A stretch of DNA of 64,000 nucleotides, taken from the NCBI GenBank assembly GCA_902786665.1, contig CADADN010000003.1, positions 124,001 to 188,000 on the forward strand, written 5' to 3'. This document shows, one piece after another, positions 16,234-27,108 of the stretch. Positions within the stretch are counted from its first letter, which is position 1. Each line of letters starts with the position of its first letter. This DNA comes from an uncultured Prevotellaceae bacterium. GTDB taxonomy: Bacteria > Bacteroidota > Bacteroidia > Bacteroidales > Bacteroidaceae. Made by a program: the position numbers and the translations under genes. The notes below the pieces were generated by a model. It was not told the origin of the DNA, made no database searches, and saw only the letters and a program-made list of their open reading frames with translations.

Positions 16234-17619
16234 TTACTTTCCCACGCAGAAATTCTTGAAAATGTTCCCAAGCGTTTCGTCGGGGGTGATGGCGCCACCC
16301 ACGATGGTGGCGAGGTGGTCGATGCAGGCGCGTAGGTCTTCGCTGAGCAGGTCGCCGCTCAGTCCTTGGGACAACCCTGCGATGACGGCTTCGATGTCGT
16401 CATGGGCTTTCACCAATGCCTCGTAGTGGCGGGCGTTGGTGACGATAACGTCGTTTTGGGTCACTTCAGGGATGTCGGCAGCACGATAGAGGGCCTCTTC
16501 CAACGGGGAGAGGTCTTTGTCGTGCTTGGCACTCATCCTCACAACGGGGATTTCGAAACAGGGTAGGGTGGTGGTGGGGTCATAGGCCGATGATGTCAAG
16601 TCGGTCTTGTTCACGATGGCGATGACCTTCTTGCCTTCGGTGCGACAAGCAATCTCCTCAGCTTCCTCTGCCGTGGGGGGTGCATCGGTCAGCCACAGTA
16701 CGATGGTGGCTTCGTCGAGCTTCTTGTAGGTGCGTTCGATACCCATGCGTTCCACGGTGTCGGTAGTCGAACGGATGCCGGCGGTGTCGATGAAACGGAA
16801 AGTGATGCCATAAATCTGTGTGGTGTCCTCTATCACGTCGCGCGTGGTGCCGTGGACGTCGCTCACGATGGCCTTGTCATCGTGCAGCAAGCGGTTGAGC
16901 AGCGTGCTCTTCCCCACGTTGGTCTTGCCTATGATGGCCACGGCGATGCCTTGGCGCAGGGCGTTGCCGGTCTCAAACGACCGTGCCAGTTCGCGGATGC
17001 GGCGCTCGGTGGATTCCGCGATTTGCAGCAATTCGCTACGGTCGGCAAACTCCAGGTCCTCATGGTCGCTGAAGTCCAACTCCAGTTCCAACAATGAAGT
17101 CAGCCTTAGCAGTTCTTCGCGGAGCACGCCGAGTTCGTGGCTGAAGTTGCCTCGCAACTGACTCAGCGCCATCTTGTGCGTTGCGCTGTTTGTGGAGTTG
17201 ATGAGGTCGGCCACAGCCTCAGCCTGGCTGAGGTCTAGTTTGCCATTCAAGAAGGCACGCTGTGTGAACTCTCCGGGAAGAGCCTGGCGGCAACCGTGCT
17301 TGGTGAGCGCATGGAGGATGAGTGTGATGATGTATCGCGAGCCGTGGCAACTGATTTCCGCCGTGTCTTCTCCGGTATAGGAACGGGGCGCGCGCATCAC
17401 CGTGACCACCACGTCGTCGATGACCTCGCCATCGCCTTCACGGAGAGTGCCGTAATGGGCGGTGTGGCTGCGGGAGTCAACAAGCCGATGCCCTGTTGGT
17501 GAGACAAACAGGGCATCGGCGATGGAGATGGCTTGGGTGCCTGACACTCTGATAATGGCCATCGCACCGCCGGAGGCGGTGGCAAGGGCGCAAATGGTGT
17601 CATCGTTAAGATAGGCCAT
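16234..17619 (-). CDS. mnmE: tRNA modification GTPase MnmE
   Basis: A 461-residue protein of normal length. It shows the folate-binding N-terminal domain (ICALATASGGAMAIIRVSG), helical domain, and the inserted GTPase with G1 GKTNVGKS (231-238), G2 TT (258-259), G3 DTAG (278-281) and NKTD. The invariant C-terminal CVGK ends the protein. With MnmG it makes the 5-carboxymethylaminomethyl group at wobble uridine 34. The start is 3 bases after the stop of the nucleoside phosphorylase gene, so the two are co-transcribed. Confidence 0.98.
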   Translation of the reverse strand: MAYLNDDTICALATASGGAMAIIRVSGTQAISIADALFVSPTGHRLVDSRSHTAHYGTLREGDGEVIDDVVVTVMRAPRSYTGEDTAEISCHGSRYIITLILHALTKHGCRQALPGEFTQRAFLNGKLDLSQAEAVADLINSTNSATHKMALSQLRGNFSHELGVLREELLRLTSLLELELDFSDHEDLEFADRSELLQIAESTERRIRELARSFETGNALRQGIAVAIIGKTNVGKSTLLNRLLHDDKAIVSDVHGTTRDVIEDTTQIYGITFRFIDTAGIRSTTDTVERMGIERTYKKLDEATIVLWLTDAPPTAEEAEEIACRTEGKKVIAIVNKTDLTSSAYDPTTTLPCFEIPVVRMSAKHDKDLSPLEEALYRAADIPEVTQNDVIVTNARHYEALVKAHDDIEAVIAGLSQGLSGDLLSEDLRACIDHLATIVGGAITPDETLGNIFKNFCVGK

Positions 17620-17622
17620 GGG

Positions 17623-18495
17623 TTAAATTCTGTCAAGCACCTTCTCGATAAGGGTGTCGATGGAATTCTTGTACTCTGTGTTCATCTCCTTGGCATAACG
17701 ATTGGCGATGACCATACAGCAAGTCATGGCGCGGTGGCCGAGGAGTGAGGCGAGGCCGGCAAGGGCTGAAGATTCCATCTCGAAGTTGCAGACACGCATG
17801 CCATCATATTCAAACGATTCCACCTTCTCGTTCTGGCGTGGGTCGGCGATGTCTGCACGAAGCACACGACCCTGAGGACCATAGAAGCCGCCGCAGGAGA
17901 TGGTGTAGCCTCGCACCATGTCGTCTTTGGCTATCTGGTTGATGAGGTCGGCATCGGCCACCGACACATAGGGCGCACCCTTGATGGGGTTCCAATCCAT
18001 GTGCTTCTTGAAGGCTTCTTCAAGGTCGAGGTCGCAGACCTTGTTGCGGTCGGCATAGAAATTCAGAAGACCGTCAAAACCGATGCTCTTCACAGATGCG
18101 ACAAAGCATCCCGTGGGGGTGAAGGGTTGCAGCCCGCCGCAGGTGCCGATGCGTACGCATGTCAGAGTGCGGTGCTCATCGAATTCGGTTCGGGTGGAAT
18201 AGTCGATGTTGGCCAAGGTGTCGAGCTCGTTCATCACGATGTCGATGTTGTCGCAGCCGATGCCATGGCTCTGGCAAGTGATGCGTTTGCCTTTGTAGGT
18301 GCCGGTGATGGTGTGGAACTCACGACTCTGTACTTCGCACTCGATACTGTCGAAGTGGTTGGCTACGGTGTTCACTCGGGCGGGGTCGCCAACGAGCACT
18401 ACGCGGTCGGCCAGTTGTTCTGGACGTAGATGCAGATGGAAGCATGAACCATCAGAATTGATGATCAGTTCGGATGCTGGAAAAGATTTTTTCAT
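17623..18495 (-). CDS. Nucleoside phosphorylase (uridine phosphorylase-like)
   Basis: A 290-residue enzyme of the PNP/UDP family. Seen: the phosphate-binding VGDPARVNTVANHFD near residue 35, the central IGTCGGLQPFTPTG, and the family-typical FEMESSALAGLASLLGHRAMT that binds the ribose. It should split nucleosides with phosphate for base salvage; uridine is the best guess by similarity, not proven. It leads an apparent two-gene operon with mnmE. Upstream on the minus strand CACCTTTG (18516-18523) is a -7 box with one mismatch. Confidence 0.9.
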   Translation of the reverse strand: MKKSFPASELIINSDGSCFHLHLRPEQLADRVVLVGDPARVNTVANHFDSIECEVQSREFHTITGTYKGKRITCQSHGIGCDNIDIVMNELDTLANIDYSTRTEFDEHRTLTCVRIGTCGGLQPFTPTGCFVASVKSIGFDGLLNFYADRNKVCDLDLEEAFKKHMDWNPIKGAPYVSVADADLINQIAKDDMVRGYTISCGGFYGPQGRVLRADIADPRQNEKVESFEYDGMRVCNFEMESSALAGLASLLGHRAMTCCMVIANRYAKEMNTEYKNSIDTLIEKVLDRI

Positions 18496-18622
18496 AATCG
18501 TTTATTTTTGTACAACAAAGGTGGTTGGGTTTCGAAAATACAAATGTACGCATTTTTTGCGTAGGTTGTTTCTGCAAAATCGTGTTTTAACATTTTTTAC
18601 GGTGCCCCCCCCTGATTTCGTC

Positions 18623-19840
18623 TCACCTCTGGTAACAGAGGAAGTATTTGCTCACTTTTTTTGACAGGAGCGAGACATTGAGGATTTCAGAAGCGTCGGC
18701 GATGTCTTTCATCGTGCCGTCCTTGAAAAGAATGGTGATGTGGTCTTCGTGGATGTCGTACATATCCTTCTCTATCTTGCTTACATTGTAAAGATATTTC
18801 ACATCTTCGCGACTCACTCCATAGGTTTGCATCAGTTGGTTCTCCAAATTTTCCAGACGCTCATCGTCGATGGGTTGCTCGTGCACTTCCACCTTGAAGG
18901 GTCGACGTGCCACCACGTTGCTGGCCAGCAGCGAGAGCACCTTGTCAGTGCTGCGCACCCATTCCTTGATGGAGCAGTGGATGTCGGTGTCGTCGAGGCG
19001 GCTGTAGTGCTCCAATGCTTCAGGGTGGCTGTTGAAGAAAGCCTTGTCAATGGGTTGGGTGAGGAAATATTGGAGGGAGGGAGTGGCGAAAAGAGGAGTA
19101 CCCGACTGCATGAGAAGTTTTGCACGTAGCAGCAGGTTGACAAGCATTTTCTCTGTGGCCACGGTGGTTTTGTGCAGATAGACCTGCCAATACATCAGGC
19201 GGCGGGAGGTGAGGTAGTTCTCTATCGAGTAGATGCCTTTCGAGTCTACCACGAGGTTGTCGTCCACCACATTGAGCATCTTGATGATGCGGGCACTGCC
19301 GATGTTGCCTTCCGTCACGCCGGTGAAGAAACTGTCGCGGCGCAAGTAGTCGAGGCGGTCCATGTCGAGTTGGCTGCTGATGAGTTGGTGCAGGAAATGC
19401 TTGGAGTAGTGGTCTTTGAAGATGTTCAAGGCGAGGTTGAGACAGCCGTTCATCTCGGTGTTGATTTTTTCCATCATCATCAGCGACACATCCTCGTGGG
19501 ACACCCCTTCCATCAGCGTGTGCTCCAACACGTGTGAGAATGGGCCGTGACCGATGTCGTGCATCAGGATGGCGGCCTTCACTGCTTCCGCTTCGCTATC
19601 GAAAATAAAGATGCCTTTCTGGCTCAAGGTCACCACGGCCTCGCTCATCAGATGGAACGCCCCCAAGGAATGCTGGAAACGGGTGTGTTGCGCTCCGGGA
19701 TACACTACGGAGGCCAAACCCAATTGCTTGATGTTGCGAAGACGCTGCATCAAAGGATGGTCCACGATTTCCATCAAGGGACCTCCGGGTACCTTGATGA
19801 AGCCGAAGACGGGGTCGTTGATGATCTTGCCTACAGACAT
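18623..19840 (-). CDS. HD-domain phosphohydrolase (dNTPase-like)
   Basis: A 405-residue HD-superfamily protein. Metal ligands are visible: His56 in TRFQHSLG, HD at 94-95 in ILMHDIGHGPFSH, and a later Asp in the SSQLDMDRLDYLRRD stretch. This matches YdhJ-like and SAMHD1-like dNTP triphosphohydrolases. The C-terminal region (from about 290) is of unknown role. Its ATG overlaps the stop of pyrF by one base, so it is the last gene of a minus-strand operon. Confidence 0.88.
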   Translation of the reverse strand: MSVGKIINDPVFGFIKVPGGPLMEIVDHPLMQRLRNIKQLGLASVVYPGAQHTRFQHSLGAFHLMSEAVVTLSQKGIFIFDSEAEAVKAAILMHDIGHGPFSHVLEHTLMEGVSHEDVSLMMMEKINTEMNGCLNLALNIFKDHYSKHFLHQLISSQLDMDRLDYLRRDSFFTGVTEGNIGSARIIKMLNVVDDNLVVDSKGIYSIENYLTSRRLMYWQVYLHKTTVATEKMLVNLLLRAKLLMQSGTPLFATPSLQYFLTQPIDKAFFNSHPEALEHYSRLDDTDIHCSIKEWVRSTDKVLSLLASNVVARRPFKVEVHEQPIDDERLENLENQLMQTYGVSREDVKYLYNVSKIEKDMYDIHEDHITILFKDGTMKDIADASEILNVSLLSKKVSKYFLCYQR

Positions 19841-20667
19841 TACAGTCCTTTCTTCTCCAATTCTACAGCCATTTCCTGCTGCAAGGCCTTCGCACTGGTG
19901 GCGGCGGCATCGGCGAAGTCAGTGCCATTGCTGGCATAAATAATGCCACGAGAGGAATTCACCAACAGTCCACAGTCGTTGTTCATCCCGTAGCGGCACA
20001 CCTCGCCGAGGCTCCCGCCTTGCGCGCCCACGCCGGGCACGAGGAGGAAATGGTCGGGTGCGAGGCGGCGGATATCCTCGAACATGGCACCTCGTGTCGC
20101 TCCCACCACATACATCATCTTGTCGGGACCGGCCCATTGTTGCGACTGGCGTATCACACGCTCAAAGAGCCGTTCACCATCTTTGCTTTCCGTCAGTTGG
20201 AAGTCGTGACAGCCCTTGTTGCTGGTGAGGACGAGCAGGATGACCCATTTGCCGTCATATTCCAGAAACGGTCCAACGCTGTCTTCACCCATGTAGGGGG
20301 CGACGGTGAGCGAATCGATGTCATATTCCTCGAAGAATGTGCGGGCATACATTGCGGAGGTGTTGCCGATGTCACCTCGTTTGGCGTCGGCAATGATGAA
20401 ATGGAGAGGGTAGAATTTCTTCAGGTATTTCACTGTCTGCTCGAAGGCGGCAATGCCGCTCACACCGAGGCTCTCGTAAAAGGCGAGGTTGGGTTTGTAT
20501 GCCACGCAATAGGGTGCAGTAGCGTCGATGATGGCCTTGTTGAATGAGAAGATGGGTGAGGCCTCTTCCAACAAGTGGCTGGGAATTTTCTTGATATCGG
20601 TGTCTAGACCAACACATAGGAAACTGCGTTTGGTCTTGATTTGATTGATGAGTTCTTTTCTTGTCAT
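19840..20667 (-). CDS. pyrF: Orotidine 5'-phosphate decarboxylase
   Basis: A 275-residue subfamily-2 OMP decarboxylase. The catalytic DxKRGD motif is seen as [10 protein letters not shown] (Asp94, Lys96, Asp99), and the phosphate-binding end as [11 protein letters not shown]. It makes UMP, the last step of pyrimidine synthesis. The ATG at 20667 begins [13 protein letters not shown]; an in-frame start at 20727 lies in non-family sequence. Between pyrF and prfA lies a 10-copy heptamer array, so expression relative to the upstream operon might change with repeat number. Confidence 0.95.
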   Translation of the reverse strand: MTRKELINQIKTKRSFLCVGLDTDIKKIPSHLLEEASPIFSFNKAIIDATAPYCVAYKPNLAFYESLGVSGIAAFEQTVKYLKKFYPLHFIIADAKRGDIGNTSAMYARTFFEEYDIDSLTVAPYMGEDSVGPFLEYDGKWVILLVLTSNKGCHDFQLTESKDGERLFERVIRQSQQWAGPDKMMYVVGATRGAMFEDIRRLAPDHFLLVPGVGAQGGSLGEVCRYGMNNDCGLLVNSSRGIIYASNGTDFADAAATSAKALQQEMAVELEKKGL

Positions 20668-20758
20668 GGCGTAATCTTCAATCTTAGCTTCGCTGATTTT
20701 TGTCGCGACTCGGCAGAGTTCAAGCAAGCTTGACTCTGCTCTCGCTGCTCCAAAAATT

Positions 20759-20828
20759 CAATTTTCAATTTTCAATTTTCAATTTTCAATTTTCAATCTT
20801 CAATTTTCAATCTTCATTTTTCAATCTT
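20759..20828. repeat. Ten-copy heptamer array (CAATTTT)
   Basis: Exactly ten 7-nt units run from 20759 to 20828: five perfect CAATTTT, then CAATCTT, CAATTTT, CAATCTT, CATTTTT, CAATCTT. The array abuts the last base of the prfA stop region (20829). Just beyond it toward pyrF lies an imperfect palindrome (AGAGTTCAAGC / GCTTGACTCT around 20716-20738). Confidence 0.9.
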
Positions 20829-21938
20829 CTAAAGTTCACTTTCTTTCATCCGCTCTGCGTTCTCTGCTACGGTGAGGGCGTCAATCATCGCTTGGATGTT
20901 GCCGCCAAGGAACCCTTGCAGGTCGTGGGTGGTGAACCCGATGCGGTGGTCGGTGACACGTCCTTGGGGGAAGTTGTAGGTGCGGATTTTGGCGGAGCGG
21001 TCGCCCGAAGACACCAGGCTCTTGCGGCGTGAGGCGATGTCGTCAATGTATTTCTGGTGCTCCTTGTCGTAGATGAAGGTATAGAGGCGTGAGAGAGCAC
21101 GCTCCTTGTTCTTCGGTTGGTCGCGGGTCTCTGTACATTCGATGAGGATTTCCTCGGTCTCGCCAGTGTTGGGGTTCTTCCACATGTAGCGCAGGCGTAC
21201 TCCCGACTCCACCTTGTTTACGTTCTGTCCGCCGGCACCGCTGGAACGGAAGGTGTCCCATTTGATTTCGCCCTCGTTGATGTTGACCTCGAATTTGTCT
21301 GCTTCAGGCAGTACGGCCACCGTGGCTGCCGACGTGTGCATGCGGCCTTGTGTCTCGGTGGCAGGCACGCGTTGAACGCGGTGGACGCCGGACTCGTATT
21401 TCAATGTGCCATAGACATCGGTGCCGCTCACGGCGAAGTCTATCTCCTTGTAACCGCCTACAGCGCCTTCGCTCACGCTGGTGACGGAGAGTTTCCAACC
21501 CTTGGAGTCGCAGAAGCGCTTGTACATCTGGAACAGGTCGCCCGCGAAGAGGCAAGCTTCGTCACCACCGGTGCCAGCACGGATTTCCATCTGCACGTTC
21601 TTGGCGTCTTCGGGGTCCTTCGGCACGAGGGCTATCTTGATTTCTTCTTCTATCTTCGGTTGCAACTCCTCGTTCAGAGACAGTTCCTCACGCGCCATCT
21701 CGCGCAGGTCGGGGTCGCTCTCGTTGGCGATGATGTCCTTCGCTTCCTTGATGGTGTTCAGGCATGCGATGTAGCGCTTCCGCGCGTCCATGATGTCGCT
21801 CAGGTCCTTGTATTCTTTGGTGAGTTTCACGAAACGTTGCTGGTCGTTGATTACATCGGGGTCGGTGATGAGCGTGGATACCTCTTCGAACCTTGCCTCG
21901 AGACCGTCGAGTTTTTGTAATATGCTGTTGTTGTCCAT
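20829..21938 (-). CDS. prfA: Peptide chain release factor 1
   Basis: A 369-residue class-I release factor. The UAG/UAA-reading tripeptide PAT is at 192-194 (VPATETQGR), distinguishing it from RF2, and the catalytic GGQ is at 236-238 in SSGAGGQNVNKVES. Length and domain order are normal. The ATG at 21938 (MDNNSILQKLDGLE) is the family start. It sits inside the purM-prfA-pyrF operon; a 58-residue membrane protein gene ends one base after its start. Confidence 0.98.
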   Translation of the reverse strand: MDNNSILQKLDGLEARFEEVSTLITDPDVINDQQRFVKLTKEYKDLSDIMDARKRYIACLNTIKEAKDIIANESDPDLREMAREELSLNEELQPKIEEEIKIALVPKDPEDAKNVQMEIRAGTGGDEACLFAGDLFQMYKRFCDSKGWKLSVTSVSEGAVGGYKEIDFAVSGTDVYGTLKYESGVHRVQRVPATETQGRMHTSAATVAVLPEADKFEVNINEGEIKWDTFRSSGAGGQNVNKVESGVRLRYMWKNPNTGETEEILIECTETRDQPKNKERALSRLYTFIYDKEHQKYIDDIASRRKSLVSSGDRSAKIRTYNFPQGRVTDHRIGFTTHDLQGFLGGNIQAMIDALTVAENAERMKESEL

Positions 21939-21939
21939 T

Positions 21940-22116
21940 CTATTTCTTGCGTTTGTAGTGTTTATATGATGAGTATGCAGTGACTGCCATGGCGATACCC
22001 AATACGATATGAGTCCAATATGACAGCCCATGACTCCAGTTGTAGTATGCCATGAACAGGTTGGTGACCAATAAGATGATGCTGGCAATCAAAATGAAAA
22101 GGGTGAAATGTTTCAT
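21940..22116 (-). CDS. Small two-helix membrane protein (58 aa)
   Basis: A 58-residue protein made of two hydrophobic helices, FTLFILIASIILLVTNLFMAY and THIVLGIAMAVTAYSSY, joined by YNWSHGLSYW, and ending in a basic tail (YKHYKRKK). It lies between purM (14-base gap) and prfA (1 base), on the same strand, so it is probably translated with the operon. Function unknown; the compact reading frame, good start and tight spacing argue that it is a real gene. Confidence 0.72.
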   Translation of the reverse strand: MKHFTLFILIASIILLVTNLFMAYYNWSHGLSYWTHIVLGIAMAVTAYSSYKHYKRKK

Positions 22117-22130
22117 AACATCTGGGTGGA

Positions 22131-23306
22131 TTAATAATTGAACTCTCCATATTCGGAACGGATGGTGAGGCTCTTCGGGCCTTCCTCGATGTGTCCTACC
22201 ACCTGCGCGTCGATGTTGAACGACTTGGAGATGGCGATGACATCGTCGGCCAGCGATGGGGTGACATAGATTTCCATCCGGTGTCCCATATTGAACACTT
22301 GGTACATCTCTCGCCAGTCGGTGCCACTCGCCTCTTGGATGAGGTGGAAGAGTGGCGGGGTGGCGAAAAGGTTGTCCTTCACCACGTGGCAGTTGTCGCC
22401 CACGAAATGAAGCACCTTGGTCTGGGCGCCACCGGTGCAGTGCACCATGCCGTGAATCTCAGGGCGATGAGCATCGAGAAGACGTTTCACCACGGGGGCG
22501 TAGGTGCGGGTGGGGGAGAGTACCAGACGGCCGGCGTCGAGACCGGTTCCCTCCACGGGGTCGGTGAGGCGGTGACGGCCGCTGTACACCAGTTCGTCGG
22601 GGACAGCATGGTCGTAGCTCTCGGGAAATAGTGCGGCAAGGTATTTGGCGAAGACATCGTGACGGGCCGAGGTGAGGCCGTTGCTCCCCATGCCGCCGTT
22701 GTAGCAATGCTCATAGGTGGACTGGCCGGTCGACGACAGTCCCACGATGACGTCGCCGGGACGGATGTTGGCATTGTCCACCACGTCGCTGCGCTTCATA
22801 CGGCAGGCCACGGTGGAATCGACGATGATGGTGCGCACCAAGTCGCCCACGTCGGCCGTCTCGCCACCTGTGGGGTGGATGCCGATGCCCATCGAGCGCA
22901 ACTCACCTAGCAGTTCGTCGGTGCCGTTGATGATGGCGGAGACCACTTCACCCGGGATGAGGTGCTTGTTGCGGCCTATGGTGCTCGACACCAGGATGTT
23001 GTCGGTGGCACCCACGCAGAGCAGGTCGTCGGTGTTCATCACGATGGCATCCTGTGCGATGCCTTTCCACACACCGAGGTCGCCGGTCTCCTTCCAGTAC
23101 ATATAGGCCAGAGACGACTTCGTGCCGGCGCCGTCGGCATGCATGATGTTGCAGTATTCGGGGTCGCCGCCGAGGATGTCGGGGATGATTTTACAGAACG
23201 CACTGGGATAGAGGCCTTTGTCGATGTGCTTGATGGCATTGTGAACATCCTCTTTAGCGGCTGAGACGCCTCGTTGCATATAGCGGTTGGTGCTGTTTTC
23301 TTCCAT
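22131..23306 (-). CDS. purM: Phosphoribosylformylglycinamidine cyclo-ligase (AIR synthase)
   Basis: A 391-residue PurM-like enzyme of the Bacteroidetes form. Seen: the ATP-binding HADGAGTKSSLAYMYW, MNTDDLLCVGAT, the HPTGGETADVGD loop and GDVIVGLSSTGQSTYEH. It closes formylglycinamidine ribotide to AIR, step 5 of purine synthesis. It has more divergence from E. coli PurM than other genes of the operon, so the alternative label 'AIR synthase-related' would also be defensible. purC lies upstream in the same run. Confidence 0.92.
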   Translation of the reverse strand: MEENSTNRYMQRGVSAAKEDVHNAIKHIDKGLYPSAFCKIIPDILGGDPEYCNIMHADGAGTKSSLAYMYWKETGDLGVWKGIAQDAIVMNTDDLLCVGATDNILVSSTIGRNKHLIPGEVVSAIINGTDELLGELRSMGIGIHPTGGETADVGDLVRTIIVDSTVACRMKRSDVVDNANIRPGDVIVGLSSTGQSTYEHCYNGGMGSNGLTSARHDVFAKYLAALFPESYDHAVPDELVYSGRHRLTDPVEGTGLDAGRLVLSPTRTYAPVVKRLLDAHRPEIHGMVHCTGGAQTKVLHFVGDNCHVVKDNLFATPPLFHLIQEASGTDWREMYQVFNMGHRMEIYVTPSLADDVIAISKSFNIDAQVVGHIEEGPKSLTIRSEYGEFNY

Positions 23307-23352
23307 TGGGATTCCTTTATGTTGATGTGTTACAATTCTGCTCTATGGCCTT

Positions 23353-24096
23353 TTACCTGTTGTGCCAGAACTCCCAACTGGCAAAGGCTTGTAGCAGGAG
23401 CATCTCAAGGCCGTTCACCACGGTGGCGCCTTGTTTGGCACCTTTGTGCATGAACATCGTCTCGTCGGGGTTGTAGATGAGGTCGTAGAGCAGGTTGTGG
23501 CTGTCCATGGCTTCGTAGGGAAGGTCGGGGCATTCGTTGGTATGGGGATACATGCCGCAGGGAGTGCAGTTCACGATGACATTGTATTCACGCACGTCGT
23601 CGCCTGTCAATTTATTGTATTGGATGGTGCCGGGGCGCTCGTAGCGACTGACGAAAACCGTCTCCAGACCCAGGGACTTCAAACCGTAATTGATGGCCTT
23701 GGAAGCTCCGCCGGTGCCAAGGATGAGGGCTTTCTTGTGGAAGGGCTCAAGCATGGGCTCTATGCTTTGAGTGAAGCCTATCACGTCGCTGTTGTAACCT
23801 TTCAGCAAGATGTTTCTTCCTTTGTGGATGACGCTGATGACGTTCACGGCGCCGATGGCCCTGGCTTCGGGACTGATGAAGTCGAGGTAGCTCATCACTT
23901 TCTCCTTGTAGGGGATGGTGACGTTCAGACCGAGCAGCTCGGGGTTGGAGGCAATCACTTCTGGCAGCATCTCTATGGACGGAATCTCGAAGTTCACGTA
24001 TTCCGCATCTATTCCCTCGTTCTCGAACTTCTCGTTGAAATAGCCGATGGAAAACGAGTGGGTGAGGGGATAGCCTATCAGTCCGTATTTGTCCAT
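23353..24096 (-). CDS. aroE: Shikimate dehydrogenase
   Basis: A 247-residue enzyme. The shikimate-binding HSFS (Ser14, Ser16 region), the catalytic Lys64 in NVTIPYKEKV, the GYNSDVIGF Asp, and the NADP-binding GTGGASKA are all visible. It reduces 3-dehydroshikimate in the aromatic amino-acid pathway. Slightly shorter than the 270-residue norm, typical of this phylum. It lies between menG and purM in the operon. Confidence 0.95.
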   Translation of the reverse strand: MDKYGLIGYPLTHSFSIGYFNEKFENEGIDAEYVNFEIPSIEMLPEVIASNPELLGLNVTIPYKEKVMSYLDFISPEARAIGAVNVISVIHKGRNILLKGYNSDVIGFTQSIEPMLEPFHKKALILGTGGASKAINYGLKSLGLETVFVSRYERPGTIQYNKLTGDDVREYNVIVNCTPCGMYPHTNECPDLPYEAMDSHNLLYDLIYNPDETMFMHKGAKQGATVVNGLEMLLLQAFASWEFWHNR

Positions 24097-24176
24097 TTCT
24101 TTCCTTTTTTCGTTAAGGTGGTGTTGTTCTCAATATATGGTGAAGATGGCTTCACTTTCCCTGCGGAGGATGGGGC

Positions 24177-24911
24177 TTATTTGGTGGCAAAATACATGGT
24201 GCAAATGCCAAAGGTAAGGCGCTTGAATGTGCACTCTCGGAATCCGGCTTTGCCCATGATCTCCATCATGGCTTCGCCTTGGGGAAACGCTTTGATGGTC
24301 GCGGTGAGATAGTCGTAGGCAAGGGTGTCCTTGGACACCAGGCGGCCGTAGAGGGGGAGGATGGTGTGGCTGTACAACCAGAACAGCTGTTTCATCGGGA
24401 ATCGGGTGGGGTGGGTGAGTTCCACGATGCTCAGGTGGCCGCCGGGGCGCAACACGCGATGCATTTCGCGAAGGCCTTGGTCGAGATCGGCGAAGTTGCG
24501 GATGCCGAAAGCGGAGGTGACGGCGTCGAAACTTCCTTCGGCATATGTGAGTGACAGACAGTCTTCCTTCTCAAAGGTGATGATTTCGGAAAGACCGGCC
24601 TTGGCCACTTTCTCACGACCTATCGCCATCATCCCTTCTGAGATGTCGGCGCCCTTCAGCATCTTGGGCGATAGCATCTTGGCTGTCTCTATGGCGAAAT
24701 CGCCTGTTCCGGTGGCGATGTCGAGAATGGTTTCCGGGTGGAAGGGGGCCAATTGGCGGATGGCTGCCCTACGCCACCGCTTGTCGATGTCGAAAGACAT
24801 CCAATGGTTGAGTAGGTCGTAACGCGAGGCGATGGTGTCGAACATGCGCTCTACCTGTTCGCCTTTGCCGGAACGGCTGTCATAGGGCTTGATTTCCTCC
24901 TGGCCGTACAT
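24177..24911 (-). CDS. menG: Demethylmenaquinone methyltransferase
   Basis: A 244-residue SAM-dependent methyltransferase (UbiE/MenG family). The SAM site [12 protein letters not shown], the early signature [10 protein letters not shown] with KRWRR, and the later [24 protein letters not shown] match the family closely. Bacteroidales use menaquinone, so the substrate should be demethylmenaquinone. Four bases separate it from purC. Confidence 0.95.
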   Translation of the reverse strand: MYGQEEIKPYDSRSGKGEQVERMFDTIASRYDLLNHWMSFDIDKRWRRAAIRQLAPFHPETILDIATGTGDFAIETAKMLSPKMLKGADISEGMMAIGREKVAKAGLSEIITFEKEDCLSLTYAEGSFDAVTSAFGIRNFADLDQGLREMHRVLRPGGHLSIVELTHPTRFPMKQLFWLYSHTILPLYGRLVSKDTLAYDYLTATIKAFPQGEAMMEIMGKAGFRECTFKRLTFGICTMYFATK

Positions 24912-24915
24912 CTTC

Positions 24916-25863
24916 TCAACGATTGGCGAGGTACTCGCTCACGTTCTTCTCTATACGCTCGGCAAGGTCGCCGTCGTACGCCTCTTTCACAAACTGCTCG
25001 CCGGTGATGTGCTCATATAGTTCGATATAGCGGTCGCTGACACTCTCGGCATAGGCGTCGGTGATCTCAGGCATCTCCTGCCCAGGTTCGTTCATAAAGC
25101 CATGCTCGATGAGCCATTGACGCACAAACTCTTTCGACAACTGGCGCTGGGGCTTGCCGGAGGCGAGGTTCTCCTCGTAACCGTCGGCGTAGAAGTAACG
25201 GCTGCTGTCGGGGGTGTGTATCTCGTCGATGAGGTACACTTGGCCGTCGCGCTTGCCGAATTCATATTTCGTGTCCACGAGGATGAGGCCGTGGCGGGCT
25301 GCTATCTCCTGGCCACGGGCGAACAGACGGCGGGTGTAGTCTTCCATCACTGCATAGTCGGCGGCGGATACCAGGCCTTGGCTGATGATTTCTTCCTTGG
25401 AGATGTTCATATCGTGTCCTTCGTCGGCTTTCGTCGTCGGTGTGATGATGGGTTCGGGGAAACGCTGGTTCTCAACCATGCCGTCGGGCAACTGCACGCC
25501 GCATAACTCACGGCAGCCTTCCTTGTAGGCTCGCCAGGCGGAACCGGTGAGAATGGAGCGGATGATCATCTCGACACGGAATCCTTCGCATTTCAAACCC
25601 ACCGTCACCATCGGGTCGGGGGTGCACAATTTCCAGTTTGGACAAATGTCGCTGGTTTGGTCGAGAAACTTGGAGGCAATCTGGTTGAGCACCTGTCCCT
25701 TGTAGGGGATTCCCTTGGGAAGGATCACGTCGAAGGCTGAAATGCGGTCGGTGGCTACCATCACCATCAGGTCGTTGTCGATGGTGTATACGTCGCGCAC
25801 CTTGCCGTGGTAAACTCCTGTCTGGCCCGTAAATTGGAATGCGGTCTTTGTCAATGCTTTCAT
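24916..25863 (-). CDS. purC: SAICAR synthase
   Basis: A 315-residue phosphoribosylaminoimidazole-succinocarboxamide synthase. Seen: [11 protein letters not shown] at the N-terminus, [22 protein letters not shown], the family motif [10 protein letters not shown], and [29 protein letters not shown]. It ligates aspartate to CAIR in purine synthesis. It begins the purC-menG-aroE-purM run; the PhoH-like gene upstream has a 35-base gap and is probably co-transcribed. Confidence 0.97.
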   Translation of the reverse strand: MKALTKTAFQFTGQTGVYHGKVRDVYTIDNDLMVMVATDRISAFDVILPKGIPYKGQVLNQIASKFLDQTSDICPNWKLCTPDPMVTVGLKCEGFRVEMIIRSILTGSAWRAYKEGCRELCGVQLPDGMVENQRFPEPIITPTTKADEGHDMNISKEEIISQGLVSAADYAVMEDYTRRLFARGQEIAARHGLILVDTKYEFGKRDGQVYLIDEIHTPDSSRYFYADGYEENLASGKPQRQLSKEFVRQWLIEHGFMNEPGQEMPEITDAYAESVSDRYIELYEHITGEQFVKEAYDGDLAERIEKNVSEYLANR

Positions 25864-25898
25864 TTTCTTTCTTGATGAATGTTGGCTATTTTTTCTTG

Positions 25899-26900
<1,002 letters not shown>

Positions 26901-26923
26901 TGTATGTGTGTTGAATTTTGATG

Positions 26924-26931
26924 CAAAAATA
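26924..26931 (-). promoter_or_regulatory. -7 box of the phoH-purC operon
   Basis: Plus strand CAAAAATA is TATTTTTG on the minus strand, an exact TAnnTTTG match. It decides the start of the PhoH-like gene (TTG at 26900). A -33 box with good spacing is not evident. Confidence 0.6.
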
Positions 26932-27036
26932 CGCAAAAATCATGAAAACACCACCTCTGACAACAGAAATGTGACGGGGAACTTTACTTTTTTGACGCTT
27001 TTGTTTCTCCACAAGTGGTTTTTGAAGATTTTATCG

Positions 27037-27044
27037 TAACTTTG
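27037..27044 (+). promoter_or_regulatory. -7 box for the DUF5715 gene
   Basis: TAACTTTG matches TAnnTTTG and lies 64 bases before the ATG at 27109. The -33 region has no well-spaced TTTG. Confidence 0.5.
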
Positions 27045-27108
27045 CACGTGCATTTTCTATAAACGGCGGGTGCCCGTCGCGGATATGCATCACATTTCAA
27101 TATATGAT

